This document shows positions 24,331 to 31,982 of a stretch of DNA of 64,000 bases, piece after piece. The stretch comes from Streptomyces cellostaticus. GTDB lineage: Bacteria; Actinomycetota; Actinomycetes; Streptomycetales; Streptomycetaceae. The position numbers and the translations under genes are program-made. A model generated the notes under the pieces. That model did not search any database. It was given only the letters and a program-made list of their open reading frames with translations, and was not told where the DNA came from. Position 1 is the first letter of the stretch. Each line of letters begins with the position of its first letter. The stretch lies in the NCBI RefSeq assembly GCF_023630175.1, contig NZ_JALLIN010000017.1, positions 1 through 64,000 on the forward strand. The letters run 5' to 3'.

Positions 24331-24360
24331 TCCTGTTCGTGTGACGACTCACGAACAGGA
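24331..24360. repeat. perfect 11-bp inverted repeat spanning a start codon
   Basis: TCCTGTTCGTG (24331-24341) is repeated in reverse complement as CACGAACAGGA (24350-24360), separated by eight bases. The GTG start codon of the LuxR-type gene begins at the last base of the left arm. In DNA it could be an autoregulatory operator; in RNA it would place the start codon at the base of a hairpin. Confidence 0.7.
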
Positions 24361-26122
24361 CGCGAAGACACTGGAACTGCCCTGGCCGTTCACCGGGCGG
24401 GACGACGAACTGGACCTGGTCCGCCGGGCGCTGGCGGCCGGGCGGCCGGGCGTCGCGGTGACCGGACCGCCCGGCCGGGGCAAGACCCGGCTGGTCGGGG
24501 AGGCGGTCCGGGGCCTGGACTGCGTCCGGGTGACCGGCACCCCCGGGACCCGGGGCCTGCGCTTCGCCGCCTTCGCGCACCTGCTGCCCGACACCGTCTC
24601 GCTGCACGGGGCGGTGCGGCTCCTGTCCGGAGTGCGACTCCTCGTCGTCGACGACGCCCATCTGCTCGACGGGGCCTCCGCCGCGCTCGTCCACCAACTC
24701 GCCGCGCACGGGGGCACGCGGCTGGCGGTGACCGCCACCGAGGGCGTGCCCGTGCCGGCCGCCGTCTCCAGGCTGTGGACGGCGGAGCTGCTGCCGCGCC
24801 TGCCGCTGCCGCCGCTGCCCCGCGAGGACACCGACCGGCTCCTCGCCGCGGCCGGACTCGAGCCCCTCACCACGGGCCGGCTGCACCGGCTGTGCCAGGG
24901 CGATCTGCGGCTGCTGCGCGACCTGCTGGGGGCGGTGTGCCGATCCGGCGCCCTGAGCGCCGTCCCGGGCGGCGGCGGACGGGCGTGGCGCGGGCCGGTC
25001 CCCGTCACCACGACGGTCCGTGAGCGTCTGGCCGCCGTCCTCGACCGGCCCGACGCCGACGAGCGCGAGACCCTGCACCGGCTCGCCTTCGCCGAGCCCC
25101 TGCCACTGGCCCTGGACGGTTTCGACCCGGGCGTCCTCGAACGTCTGGAGCAGGAAGGGCTGCTCGACGTCGACCACCACGGCTCGGCCACCCTCGCCCA
25201 CCCCCTGTACGGCCCGGTCCTGCGCGCCACCGCCGGTCCGCTGCGGACCCGCCGGCTGGCCCGTACCCCGGACCGGTGCGATCGCGCCCTCTCGGCCGAA
25301 CGGGCCGCACTGGAGCACCGGTTGGCGCGGCACGACGTCCGGACGGTGCCGACACCGGTCGGGGACTGGCTGCTGTCCGAGGGGCTGCCGGTCCCGGGCG
25401 GGTACGCCGCCGTGCGGGCGCGGTACGCCCGGCTGCGCGGAGAACTGCGCGAGGCGGCCGCCTGGGCACGGGAGGGCCTGCGCGCGGAGCCCGAGGACAG
25501 CGACTGCCTTACCGAACTCGATTTAGCGGCAGGACAGTTCGGCGACATCACGGGCACGGGCGTGTGGGCCGCGGCGGCACGCGGCGATCTGGGGTCCGCC
25601 CTGGACCGGATCGCCGGGGACGAGGTGTACGCGCTCTACGACGCCGTGCGGCTGGGGGCGCCGGAGCGGGCGGCCGGGCGGCTGCCGGGCGACGGGGTGT
25701 TCGCCGGGCACGCCGCAGCCCTCGCCCGCGGCGACGGCCCCGCCCTGGACCGGGCGGCCGAGGAACTGGCGGAGCGCGGCTTCCTGCTGTTCGCGGCCGA
25801 GGCGCACGCACAGGCCGTACCGGCCCACCGCGACCCACGCGCCGCCCGTCTCTCCCGCACCCGTGCCCACGCACTCGCCCGCCGCTGCCAGGGCGCCCGC
25901 ACCCCGGCCCTCTCCGGTCTCGTCCTCGGCGAACTCACCGCACGGCAACGGCAGATCGTCGCCCTCGCGGCGTCCGGCCTCAGCAACCGGCAGATCGCCG
26001 AGCGGCTGACCCTCTCCGTCCGGACCGTCGGCAACCACCTGCACGGAGCCTACGCCCGCCTGGGCGCGAGCGACCGCGGAGCACTTCCGTGGCTCACCGA
26101 GCCGGCGGCGGAACCCGCCTGA
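24341..26122 (+). CDS. LuxR-family ATPase regulator (short LAL type), TTA codon
   Basis: This 593-residue regulator has an N-terminal AAA-like ATPase with Walker A GPPGRGKTRL (about residues 44-53) and Walker B LLVVDDAHLLDG. A helical middle follows, then a C-terminal LuxR helix-turn-helix: LTARQRQIVALAASGLSNRQ, then IAERLTLSVRTVGNHLHGAY. It is shorter than classical LAL/MalT regulators (about 900 residues) because the TPR region is reduced. Codon 395 is TTA, implying bldA-dependent translation. The GTG start lies within an 11-bp inverted repeat and has no ribosome site. A strong hairpin follows the stop. The genes it controls are not evident; the divergent CHAT-protease module is the nearest candidate. 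Confidence 0.85.
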   Translation: MTTHEQDAKTLELPWPFTGRDDELDLVRRALAAGRPGVAVTGPPGRGKTRLVGEAVRGLDCVRVTGTPGTRGLRFAAFAHLLPDTVSLHGAVRLLSGVRLLVVDDAHLLDGASAALVHQLAAHGGTRLAVTATEGVPVPAAVSRLWTAELLPRLPLPPLPREDTDRLLAAAGLEPLTTGRLHRLCQGDLRLLRDLLGAVCRSGALSAVPGGGGRAWRGPVPVTTTVRERLAAVLDRPDADERETLHRLAFAEPLPLALDGFDPGVLERLEQEGLLDVDHHGSATLAHPLYGPVLRATAGPLRTRRLARTPDRCDRALSAERAALEHRLARHDVRTVPTPVGDWLLSEGLPVPGGYAAVRARYARLRGELREAAAWAREGLRAEPEDSDCLTELDLAAGQFGDITGTGVWAAAARGDLGSALDRIAGDEVYALYDAVRLGAPERAAGRLPGDGVFAGHAAALARGDGPALDRAAEELAERGFLLFAAEAHAQAVPAHRDPRAARLSRTRAHALARRCQGARTPALSGLVLGELTARQRQIVALAASGLSNRQIAERLTLSVRTVGNHLHGAYARLGASDRGALPWLTEPAAEPA

Positions 26123-26126
26123 CCGG

Positions 26127-26174
26127 GAGGACCCGCACGGCACCAGGCGGAACCCGCTCGCCGTGCGGGTCCTC
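26127..26174 (+). terminator. hairpin terminator after the LuxR-type gene
   Basis: A perfect 15-bp stem (26127-26141 with 26160-26174) encloses an 18-base loop and begins four bases after the stop codon. It also stands 190 bases beyond the convergent CHAT gene and could serve both strands. No T-run follows. Confidence 0.75.
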
Positions 26175-26363
26175 GCGCGGCCCACGTGACCCGCGGCGCC
26201 GTACGCCCGGAGCGGGCCGTGGCGCACGCGGTCGCGGCCGCCCCGGACGGCTCCGCACGCGTCCGCGCCGGTGGTGGCCGTGGCCCACGCGCCACGACGC
26301 GCGGAGCGGCCCGGCGGCCGGGCCCGCCCGACGGCGAGGGCCCGAGCCGCGCGCGGCGTCGTC

Positions 26364-28976
26364 TCAGGCGGCCCCGAACGCGGCGAAGGCCCACCCCGTC
26401 GCCTGGTGGACCGGGTCGCCCGGCTGGGCGGCGCGGGCGTCGCGGAGCGACTCGGCCAGGGAGAGGCCCGCGTCCAGGCCCTTGTGCAGGGCGAGCATCA
26501 ACGGCACCACGGCCGCGTCGTTGACCGGCGCGCTGCTCGCCACCACCCCGGCCGTGCCCAGCGGCAGCAGCGCGGTGACCAGACCGAGCAGCTCGTCCGC
26601 GCCGACCGAGGCGAGCCGGGCGGTGTCGCAGCTCGAGAGGATGATCCGGTAGGGACTGCGGGCCAGGCGCTCGAAGTCGTGCGCGATCAGCGGGCCGTCG
26701 GCCATTCGCAGCGCGGAGAACAGCGGGCTGTCCGCGCGGAACGTGCCGTGCGCGGCGAGATGGGCGAGAGCCGCGCCGTCCAGGTGCTCCAGCACCCGGG
26801 GCACCTGCGCGGCGGGCCCCTCCAGTACCGTCGCCGCACCGTGCCGGCCGGCCAGCTCGGGCACCTCCGCGCCGCCCGTGGCCAGCCCCGGGCCGCGCAC
26901 CAGCACGTGCCGGCCGCCGCGCGGCGGCGCGGTCTCCCGGGCACGCAGCCAACTGCCCGCCGACGGCGACACACTGAGCACCCGCTCCCGCAGCGCGGGC
27001 AGCAGCGCCCACGGCACCCGGTGCAGCGCGCCCGGCGGCACGATCACCGCGGGACCGGACCCGAGGTGCGCCGCCGCACTGCCCAGCAGCAGCTCCTCCA
27101 GGCGCCGGCCCGCCGCCTCCACCAGCGGCAGCCGCGCCTCGCCGCCCGGATGCGCGAGCCGGCGCAGCCCGGCCTGGACGTGCTCCGCCTCCGCCACCGC
27201 CTCCGCGAGCGCCCCGCCCGCGAACCGCCGGACCCGGCCCTGACCGCAGAGCAGGACGTGCACCCGGCCGTCCACCACGGCGAGTTCGACCAGCCGCGCG
27301 TCCCCGAGGCGCTCCAGCAGCCGGGCCGTGTCGAAGCGGTCGCCGTCGCCGGGCGCGTCGCCGCGCATGTGGTGGGTGCGGGAGCGGATCTCCCGTTCCA
27401 GCCGTCGCTGTTCGCGTTCCAGGGTGGGCACCGGCCGGCCCTCCATCCGCGCCTCCTCCGCGCGGGCCGCTATCTCCCGGTAGGCGGTGAGGCCGCCGAG
27501 CAGCACCGGATCGGCGGGCGGCCGGGCGGGCGGCGCGGCCAGCACGGTCGCCCGCCAGCGCTCGCTCCACTCCAGCAGCCGCCGCGGGCCGCCGTGCGCC
27601 AGGCTCACCTCCTGGGCCAGCGCGGCCAGTTCCGCCCCCTGCGCGGTGGCACGGGCCCGCAGCTCGGAGGCGCCGAGCGTCATCCGGTGGTCGTCCAGTA
27701 CGGCCAGGCCCCGCCGGCAGGCGTGCAGCACACCGCGCCCGGATCCGGCCGCCCGGGCGCGCAGCGCCTGCGCCACCCACCCCGTCACCCTGGCCGGCGG
27801 CGGACCGGAGTGCCGGCTGCGCGCGGCGACCGCCAGGTGCCGCTCCGCGTCCGCCGTCCGGCCCAGCGCCAGCGCGATCCGCCCGGCGAGCAGCGAGGCC
27901 TCCGCCGCGGCCGGCGAACCGAAGGCGGCCAGCCGCTCGGCGACCCGCGCCGCGTCCCTGACCAGCCGGCCCGACCCGGGCCCCGCCGCCGCCCGCGCCT
28001 CCGTCAGCACCAGCCGGGCGTGCGTCTCCCACCAGGTCCGCCGCTGCCGGGCGAACAGCCGTACCGCGTGGGCGGCACGGTCCGTCGCGGTGTCCGCCTC
28101 ACCGGCCGAGCGGGCGGCGCGCGCCGCGGCCAGCAGCAGCTCCGCCTTACGGGTGGACTGCCCGCCGATCCGGTCCAGCAACGCGATCGCGGTGTCCGCC
28201 TCGGCCAGTGCCTCCGGGGCGAGCCCGGCGGCCATCAGCACCTCGCAGCGCCGCACGGACAGCATGAAGGTGGGCGTGCCGAGCTTGGCGTACCGCTCCT
28301 CGGCCTCGTCCAGCAGCCGCAGCGCGGCCGGGATGTCCCCGGAGCGGAACGCGGCGAGGCCCCGGCTCTCCACCGCGTCGGCCTTGTCGTGTTCCTGGCC
28401 GGTGGTGTCCCACAGCCGCTCCGCCGCCGTGAAGTCCGCGACCGCCCGGTCCACCGCGCCCAGCGCCAGATGCACCGTGGCCCGCAGGGTCAGTGCCCGC
28501 GCGGTCCAGATCCCGTCACCGGCCTGCCGCAGTGCCGGAAGGGCCCGCCGTACGTCCTCGAGCGCCTCGCCGTGACGCCCCAGCACCCACCACACGTAGG
28601 CCCGCCGGTACCGCACCCGTGCCCTGGTGTGTCCGCTGCCCCGCGCGACCCCCCGCTCGAACGACGCCAGCCCTTGCCGGGTGCGCCCCGCGTGCACCAG
28701 TGCGACCCCCAGGGTCGCGAGCACGTCCGCCTCCCGCTCGGCCGACTCGGCGCGCGCGGCCAGGTCCCGGGCCCGGCGCAGATGTCCGAGCGCGATTCTC
28801 AGGTCGCCGAAGTCCCGCTGCCAGATGCCGAGCACCTGGTGCGCGACGCTGGCGTGCAACGGCGACGGGCCGGTGTGCAGCACGTGCTCCGCGCGCGCCC
28901 GGGCCTCGCCCGGGTCGGCGAACACCATCGGCAGCAGTTCGAGGACCGACTCCGTTCCCGCTGTCACCCCTCGCAT
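26364..28976 (-). CDS. CHAT-domain caspase-like protease with TPR repeats
   Basis: This 870-residue cytosolic protein begins with about 480 residues of alpha-helical tetratricopeptide-like repeats (recurrent AL..L..A patterns and GxLxxALxxLxxA motifs). The C-terminal third is a CHAT peptidase domain. The catalytic His743 is in LAHLAAHGTFRADSPLFSAL and the catalytic Cys783 in IILSSCDTARLASVGADE. The final VHQATGWAFAAFG tail is typical. CHAT proteases are caspase/separase relatives that act on partner proteins in bacterial signalling and defence. It is divergent across 146 bp from a subtilase followed by a sigma factor, suggesting one regulated module. The ATG at 28976 is the most likely start; the GTG nine bases downstream is an alternative. 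Confidence 0.9.
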   Translation of the reverse strand: MRGVTAGTESVLELLPMVFADPGEARARAEHVLHTGPSPLHASVAHQVLGIWQRDFGDLRIALGHLRRARDLAARAESAEREADVLATLGVALVHAGRTRQGLASFERGVARGSGHTRARVRYRRAYVWWVLGRHGEALEDVRRALPALRQAGDGIWTARALTLRATVHLALGAVDRAVADFTAAERLWDTTGQEHDKADAVESRGLAAFRSGDIPAALRLLDEAEERYAKLGTPTFMLSVRRCEVLMAAGLAPEALAEADTAIALLDRIGGQSTRKAELLLAAARAARSAGEADTATDRAAHAVRLFARQRRTWWETHARLVLTEARAAAGPGSGRLVRDAARVAERLAAFGSPAAAEASLLAGRIALALGRTADAERHLAVAARSRHSGPPPARVTGWVAQALRARAAGSGRGVLHACRRGLAVLDDHRMTLGASELRARATAQGAELAALAQEVSLAHGGPRRLLEWSERWRATVLAAPPARPPADPVLLGGLTAYREIAARAEEARMEGRPVPTLEREQRRLEREIRSRTHHMRGDAPGDGDRFDTARLLERLGDARLVELAVVDGRVHVLLCGQGRVRRFAGGALAEAVAEAEHVQAGLRRLAHPGGEARLPLVEAAGRRLEELLLGSAAAHLGSGPAVIVPPGALHRVPWALLPALRERVLSVSPSAGSWLRARETAPPRGGRHVLVRGPGLATGGAEVPELAGRHGAATVLEGPAAQVPRVLEHLDGAALAHLAAHGTFRADSPLFSALRMADGPLIAHDFERLARSPYRIILSSCDTARLASVGADELLGLVTALLPLGTAGVVASSAPVNDAAVVPLMLALHKGLDAGLSLAESLRDARAAQPGDPVHQATGWAFAAFGAA

Positions 28977-29122
28977 GGTAGTGGCCTGCGCAAACCCGTC
29001 CCACGGGTTCGCCGTTGTCCCTCGCGGACGTACCCGCCGCACCCGCGGGCTGCGTCAAGCTGTATCAACCGGCGGTCGGGCGAATCTGACTGTCGGACAC
29101 CGTCTCAGGGGGAGGACACGGC

Positions 29123-30547
29123 ATGGCACCTCAGCGATTCCACGAACAGTTCGACCACATCCAGCGCTTGATGCCAGGCACCGCGCTGGCCATGGGGCCG
29201 GACGACGCCGCGGAGTTCCTCTACGAGAAGGGTGTCGTCCTCGCTCGCGACGGCGAGGAGGCCCGGCTGGTCGAGGAGACGGTGCGCGGCCACTTCACCG
29301 AGACCCGGGGCCTGGTCCCGGACCACGTGCGCCGGACCGGCCCGGCCGCCAACCGCACGGGCGTCACCCGGATCCGGGTCGGCGACCCCACCCTCGGCGA
29401 GGACGTCGTCCCGCACGCCCTGGGCGCCCTGCGCGCGGCCGAGGGCCGCCGGGGCCGCCGCCTGGTCAGCCGCAACCACGTCGTGCACATCGCGGTCAAC
29501 GCCTGCCCCGGTGACGAGCCGGTCCCCGCGCCGCGCAGCGAGTCTCCCAACCCGGCCCCGGTGGAAGCCCCGTACGACCCGGCCACCGCCGTCGGCGTCC
29601 TCGTCATCGACACCGGTCTGGTGCACGACCACGGTGCCCATCCGCTGCTGGCCCACACGACCGGCGACCCGGAGGCCGGCGAGACCGGACCCGACGGTGT
29701 GCTGCGGCAGTACGTCGGGCACGGCACGTTCATCGCCGGGATCGTCGCCGCGGTCGCCCCCAACACCGACGTCACCGTGCGCGGCACGCTCGCGGACGCC
29801 GGCGCCGTCCTGGAGTCGGACTTCGGCGCCAGGCTCTTCGAGGCCGTCGACGAGGGCGGCTGGCCGGACATCATCAGTCTCTCGGCCGGCACGTCCAACG
29901 GCCGCACCGACGGCCTGCTCGGCCTCGACGCGTTCATGCGGGAACTGCGGGAGCGGGGGACCCTGCTGGTGGCCGCCGCCGGCAACAACGCCAGTGACAA
30001 CCCGTTCTGGCCGGCCGCCTACGCCGCGCTGCCCGAGTACCGGGACTGCGTGCTGTCGGTCGGCGCGCTGCGCGCGGACGGCGAGTCCGCCGCCTGCTTC
30101 AGCAACCACGGACCCTGGGTGCGGGTCTACGCCCCCGGCGAGCGGCTCACCAGCACCCTCACCGGCTTCCGCACCCCCGTGCCGTACGTCTACCAGCACT
30201 CCACCTACGACGCCTGCCGGTACGGCTTCGAGTACCTCTGCACCTGCCAGTACCCGCGCCACACGGGCGTGCTGAGCGAGGCGCGGGAGAGCACCGCCGG
30301 CAAGGCCGACCAGGTGATGTTCGACGGCCTCGCGCAGTGGAGCGGCACCTCCTTCGCCACCCCGGTCGTCGCCGGGCTGGTCGCCGCCCACATGGCCGCG
30401 CACCAGCAGCGCGACCCGCGCGCGGCCCGGGCCCAACTGCTGCGCTCGGCCGACGAGTCCGCCGAGGTGCGCGGGGCGCACGTACCGGTGCTCCGCCCGT
30501 CCGCCTGGCGGCCGACTCCCGTCGCGGTCCCGGTCCGGCCGGTATGA
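29123..30547 (+). CDS. cytosolic S8 (subtilisin-like) serine peptidase
   Basis: This 474-residue protein has a complete subtilase triad: Asp163 in GVLVIDTGLVHDHG, His200 in GHGTFIAGIVAA, the oxyanion Asn in VAAAGNNASDNP, and Ser410 in WSGTSFATPVVAGL. It lacks a signal peptide, so it should act inside the cell. A 150-residue N-terminal segment precedes the catalytic domain and may serve as a regulatory or inhibitory region. A Cys-rich insertion (YDACRYGFEYLCTCQYP) sits before the serine and could bind metal or respond to redox. The ATG at 29123 follows GGGGGAGG. The next gene, a sigma factor, starts within or just after its stop. Confidence 0.92.
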   Translation: MAPQRFHEQFDHIQRLMPGTALAMGPDDAAEFLYEKGVVLARDGEEARLVEETVRGHFTETRGLVPDHVRRTGPAANRTGVTRIRVGDPTLGEDVVPHALGALRAAEGRRGRRLVSRNHVVHIAVNACPGDEPVPAPRSESPNPAPVEAPYDPATAVGVLVIDTGLVHDHGAHPLLAHTTGDPEAGETGPDGVLRQYVGHGTFIAGIVAAVAPNTDVTVRGTLADAGAVLESDFGARLFEAVDEGGWPDIISLSAGTSNGRTDGLLGLDAFMRELRERGTLLVAAAGNNASDNPFWPAAYAALPEYRDCVLSVGALRADGESAACFSNHGPWVRVYAPGERLTSTLTGFRTPVPYVYQHSTYDACRYGFEYLCTCQYPRHTGVLSEARESTAGKADQVMFDGLAQWSGTSFATPVVAGLVAAHMAAHQQRDPRAARAQLLRSADESAEVRGAHVPVLRPSAWRPTPVAVPVRPV

Positions 30548-30606
30548 GGTCCGGAACACTCACCTCCACGGCGTACGATGACGTGCCGTACACGAGGGGT
30601 GGAGCC

Positions 30607-31182
30607 GTGGACCGAACAGAGGTCGGCGCGCTGGTCCGGTCCGCGGTCGACGGCGACGCGGCGGCCTGGAAGGCGCTGGTGGAGGGACTGAGTCCGCTGG
30701 TGTGGTCGGTGGTGCGCGCGCACCGGCTCTCCGACGCCGACGCGCACGAGGTCTACCAGACCGTGTGGTTCCGCTTCGCCCAGCACCTCCACCGCCTCCG
30801 CGAACCGGACAAGGCGGGCTCCTGGCTGGCCAGTACCGCCCGGAACGAGTGCCTGAAGGTGCTCAAGGGGCTGACCCGGCTGACGCTGACGGACGATCCG
30901 CAGGTGCTGGACCGGGCCAGTGAGGAACGGACACCGGAGCAGACGCTGATCGACTCCGAGGAGGAGGCCGCGCAGGCCGAGCGGATCCGCCGGCTCTGGC
31001 AGGAGTTCGAGGCGCTCGGTGAGCGGTGCCGGCAGTTGCTGCGGGTCCTGATGGCCTCGCCGCCGCCGAGCTATCTGGAGGTCTCGGCCGCGCTCGGCAT
31101 CGCGGTCGGCAGCATCGGTCCGCTGCGCCAGCGCTGCCTGCGCCGGCTGCGGGCCCGGATGGACGCCCGGGAGGCGGCATGA
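30607..31182 (+). CDS. sigma-70 family (ECF-like) sigma factor
   Basis: This 191-residue sigma factor has region 2 in DADAHEVYQTVWFRFAQHLHR and PDKAGSWLASTARNECLKVL. Region 4 is in LGERCRQLLRVLMASPPPSY followed by EVSAALGIAVGSIGPLRQRC. There is no anti-sigma gene of the usual zinc-finger type; instead a small acidic protein overlaps its stop. I use the GTG at 30607, just after GGTGGAG. An in-frame ATG at 30544 overlaps the peptidase stop and adds 21 residues. Its position between a subtilase and an acidic protein suggests that proteolysis controls it or that it controls the protease genes. Confidence 0.88.
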   Translation: MDRTEVGALVRSAVDGDAAAWKALVEGLSPLVWSVVRAHRLSDADAHEVYQTVWFRFAQHLHRLREPDKAGSWLASTARNECLKVLKGLTRLTLTDDPQVLDRASEERTPEQTLIDSEEEAAQAERIRRLWQEFEALGERCRQLLRVLMASPPPSYLEVSAALGIAVGSIGPLRQRCLRRLRARMDAREAA

Positions 31183-31664
31183 GCGGCATCGACGACGAAC
31201 CCTTCCCCGAGGAGGGCTTCGACGACGCCGGGTTCGACGGTGAGCTGCTGGAGGAGGAACTGCGTCAGGCGGCCGCCGCGCTGGACCCGGTCCCGGCCGA
31301 ACTGCGCCAGCTCGCCCTCGGCGCCTACGCGCTGCACGACCTGGACGCCGACATCGCCGAGCTGACCTTCGACTCGCTGGTGGACGCGCTGCCCGTCAGG
31401 GGAGTGCCGGACGCGCCGCGGATGCTGACCTTCCGCGCGGGCGCCCTGACCGTCGACATCGAGGTCACCGGTGAGGGTCTGATCGGGCAGGTACTGCCCC
31501 CGGGCCCGGCCCGTGTCGAGGTGCTGGGCGGCCCCCGGGCGGCCCGCCCCGTCACGGTCGACACCCTCGGCCGCTTCACCAGTGACACCCCGCCGGGCGG
31601 CCCGTTCGCACTCCGGCTCCGCGCGGGCGGCCAGGTCGTCGTCACGGAGTGGCTGCGGGCCTGA
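31179..31664 (+). CDS. small acidic protein of the CHAT/subtilase/sigma module
   Basis: This 161-residue protein starts at an ATG overlapping the sigma stop (ATGA). Residues 1-35 are strongly acidic (DDEPFPEEGFDDAGFDGELL) and probably disordered. A short helical part follows (PAELRQLALGAYALHDLDAD), then a beta-rich domain (MLTFRAGALTVDIEVTG to the end) resembling a carboxypeptidase-regulatory or transthyretin-like fold. Four-gene neighbourhoods with CHAT, subtilase and sigma factor suggest it is a substrate, inhibitor or anti-sigma-like partner, but no function is established by sequence. A MITE-like element begins right after its stop codon. Confidence 0.75.
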   Translation: MSGIDDEPFPEEGFDDAGFDGELLEEELRQAAAALDPVPAELRQLALGAYALHDLDADIAELTFDSLVDALPVRGVPDAPRMLTFRAGALTVDIEVTGEGLIGQVLPPGPARVEVLGGPRAARPVTVDTLGRFTSDTPPGGPFALRLRAGGQVVVTEWLRA

Positions 31665-31824
31665 GGGCTGTCCCGTGATCCCCGGTGGGTCGGCGCACGG
31701 CGTCGGATGCGGCGCGTCGCACGGCGGAGGGCCGTCCTCATGCGGGGCGTATTCGGGCGATCCGGCAACGCGGCGAGGTGCCGTGGCCGTCGTCGTGCGC
31801 CCGCCGGGGATCACGGGACAGCCC
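31665..31824. mobile_element. 160-bp MITE-like element with 25-bp terminal inverted repeats
   Basis: The left end (31665-31689, starting GGGCTGTCCCGTGATCCCCG) and right end (31800-31824) are reverse complements at 24 of 25 positions. The interior carries no reading frame. Size, terminal repeats and lack of a gene fit a miniature inverted-repeat transposable element mobilised by an IS5-like transposase in trans. A GGGCTGTCCCG-type terminus is common among streptomycete elements as I recall. No convincing target duplication is visible. It directly follows the stop of the acidic-protein gene. Confidence 0.8.
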
Positions 31825-31982
31825 TTTGGGGCCTGCCGCGAGAGTCCCGCCTGCCCCGGCGGCGCCCGGCACGCACTCCGGCCGCACCGGGCACAAGCCC
31901 GCGTCTGTCCAGTACGAGGGCCCGCCCCCGGCACGCCGGGATGGGACGCCTCAGGGCCCGGTCATCGGGTGCCGGGCAGCGG

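Noticed and set aside
24306..29067. Shared CTGTATCA string before the LuxR-type gene and between the CHAT and subtilase genes, as a common operator
   Set aside because: An 8-mer overlapping likely -10 boxes is expected by chance, and the flanking TCAAG is at a different distance in the two sites.
31657..31835. GGGCCTG on both sides of the MITE-like element as a target-site duplication
   Set aside because: The repeat lies one base from the left end but four bases from the right end, so it is not a proper flanking duplication.
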